6,920 bases of DNA. It comes from JACKOD01 sp041591635. GTDB taxonomy: Bacteria; Pseudomonadota; Gammaproteobacteria; Pseudomonadales; Oleiphilaceae. The stretch lies in NCBI GenBank assembly GCA_041591635.1, contig JBFHRO010000174.1:1-6920 (forward strand), read 5' to 3'. How positions within the stretch are numbered: the first letter of the stretch is position 1; every line of letters starts with the position of its first letter. The position numbers were made by a program, and so were the translations under genes. The notes under the pieces are model-generated. The model was given only the letters and a program-made list of their open reading frames with translations. It had not been told where the DNA came from and did no database searches. Positions 6,077-6,920 of the stretch are shown here, one piece after another.

Positions 6077-6088
6077 GTACATTTGTAC
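6077..6088. promoter_or_regulatory. 12-bp palindrome between hydrolase and HD-GYP genes (operator candidate)
   Basis: GTACA-TT-TGTAC is a perfect inverted repeat with a 2-nt centre, with a further T/A match one base beyond the next position. It lies 122 bp upstream of the hydrolase start and 142 bp upstream of the HD-GYP start. An AT-rich stretch (6090-6110) with TATATT on the minus strand adjoins it and could be a -10 region for the hydrolase. Short palindromes of this kind suit TetR- or GntR-type repressors, but none is encoded in view. The remaining 6089-6229 stretch shows no clear promoter or riboswitch. Confidence 0.35.
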
Positions 6089-6229
6089 GATTATTGAATA
6101 TACCCATTTACTAGAGCATTTGCACCAGAACGAAAGTATTTAAGCACAGGTTTCTCATTCGGGGCACCCTTATTACCGGATTTGTTCTAGCCTTAGGGTA
6201 GATCGGTGTGACTTGTCAGAGGGGTTTCA

Positions 6230-6920
6230 ATGATCAAGCGAATACCTGTGGGCCAACTGAAGGTAGGTATGTACGTTTCTGATCTTAATCAGGACTGGAT
6301 TCCCCACAACAATTTCAAGAAACAAGGTGTTATCAAAAGCGAGCAGGTGATTGCCAAGATTCAGGGCTTGGGGATCAAGGAGATCTATATTGATACGGTG
6401 CGTGGTCTTGATTGCGAAGACGGGCTGACCGCGCCGGAAGTCGAGCGCCAGAATCAGGCCAAGCTGGAAGCTGCCGGCGCACTGCCGCCAGCACTTGGGG
6501 CAAGGGTGGATCTGGCGGATGAGCTCAGTAACGCGGTGCGCCTGCACGAGCAGGCCAAGGGCCTTGTCAGCCAGGTGATGGCCGATGCAAAGGCGAAAAA
6601 GGCGCTGAATGTACACAGTATCGAGTCGCTCGCCGATGGCATGCTTGAATCTATTTTCAGAAACCACAATGCACTCTCTTGCCTGGGACGAATCCGCGAT
6701 AAAGACAGCTATCTGATGGAGCACTCTGTGAATCTGAGTGTGTTGATGTCGATGTTCGGCAAGTCCATCGTGGTGGACAAATCCCTGCTGCAACAAACCA
6801 TTATCGGGGCGCTCTTGCACGATATCGGCAAGATACTGGTGCCGGACGAGGTGCTGCACAAGCCGGGCAAGCTCACCGAGCGCGAGTTTGCGATTATCAA
6901 GCTGCATTCTGCCATGGGGC
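6230..6920 (+). CDS. DUF3391-HD-GYP protein, probable cyclic-di-GMP phosphodiesterase, partial
   Basis: The frame is open from the ATG at 6230 to the window end (230 codons), so the gene is cut at its 3' end. Residues about 1-60 match the DUF3391 start: KRIPVGQLKVGMYVSDLNQDW, then a QGV(I/L)IKSEQVIAKI-type stretch and LGIKEIYIDT. A charged helical linker (about 65-125) follows. From about 145 the HD-GYP domain begins: H165 in MEHSVN is a likely first metal ligand, H197-D198 lies in LLHDIGK, and P205-D206 and H226 follow the family order. The diagnostic GYP motif and remaining ligands would lie past the edge, so catalytic competence cannot be judged. HD-GYP enzymes hydrolyse cyclic-di-GMP to pGpG or GMP, lowering the signal that favours biofilm over motility. 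No membrane segment is seen, so it is probably cytoplasmic. AGGGG lies 6 nt before the start. Confidence 0.93.
   Translation, partial: MIKRIPVGQLKVGMYVSDLNQDWIPHNNFKKQGVIKSEQVIAKIQGLGIKEIYIDTVRGLDCEDGLTAPEVERQNQAKLEAAGALPPALGARVDLADELSNAVRLHEQAKGLVSQVMADAKAKKALNVHSIESLADGMLESIFRNHNALSCLGRIRDKDSYLMEHSVNLSVLMSMFGKSIVVDKSLLQQTIIGALLHDIGKILVPDEVLHKPGKLTEREFAIIKLHSAMG

Noticed and set aside
6089..6229. A cyclic-di-GMP riboswitch in the leader of the HD-GYP gene
   Set aside because: GCACAGG appears, but the conserved core, paired arms and tetraloop receptor of the GEMM class are not present.

Overview
The window looks like a chromosomal segment from a Gram-negative gammaproteobacterium, probably a free-living or marine type. 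The evidence is a lipobox lipoprotein, a periplasmic-sensor membrane receptor of the 7TMR-DISM class, a DUF3391/HD-GYP protein, Shine-Dalgarno-led genes and moderate GC. Genus cannot be fixed from the sequence alone. I see no insertion sequence, tRNA, rRNA, CRISPR or phage gene.

Layout. (1) 1-1598, minus: a membrane sensor cut by the window start, with signal peptide, 7TMR-DISMED2-type periplasmic domain, seven-helix block and PAS domain. Its output domain lies outside. (2) 1842-3014, plus: a 390-aa predicted outer-membrane lipoprotein of no family I recognise. (3) 3065-3906, minus: three consecutive small helical proteins (85, 75 and 69 aa in transcription order). They share a two-motif pattern and look like a locally duplicated family. 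(4) 4196-4552, plus: a 118-aa acidic soluble protein, divergent from the triplet and also unrecognised. (5) 4627-5955, minus: a beta-lactamase-fold serine hydrolase or esterase, convergent with (4) across a clear hairpin terminator. (6) 6230-6920, plus: the N-terminal part of a DUF3391-HD-GYP protein, a probable cyclic-di-GMP phosphodiesterase, cut by the window end.

How the parts may relate. The two ends carry signalling proteins of classes often tied to cyclic-di-GMP turnover: the HD-GYP protein by its own domain, and the DISM-PAS receptor by the GGDEF/EAL outputs common in its family. No direct pathway link between the genes is proven. The most unusual part is the triplet of mini-proteins and the divergent 118-aa gene. 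All four are short, charged and helical, each has its own ribosome-binding site, and none has a recognisable domain. The gaps between divergent genes contain palindromes. Two of these, at 4043-4054 and 6077-6088, share the core ACATTTGT and could be sites for one regulator. The 5' leader of the hydrolase gene can fold into a long hairpin ending just before its ribosome-binding site.
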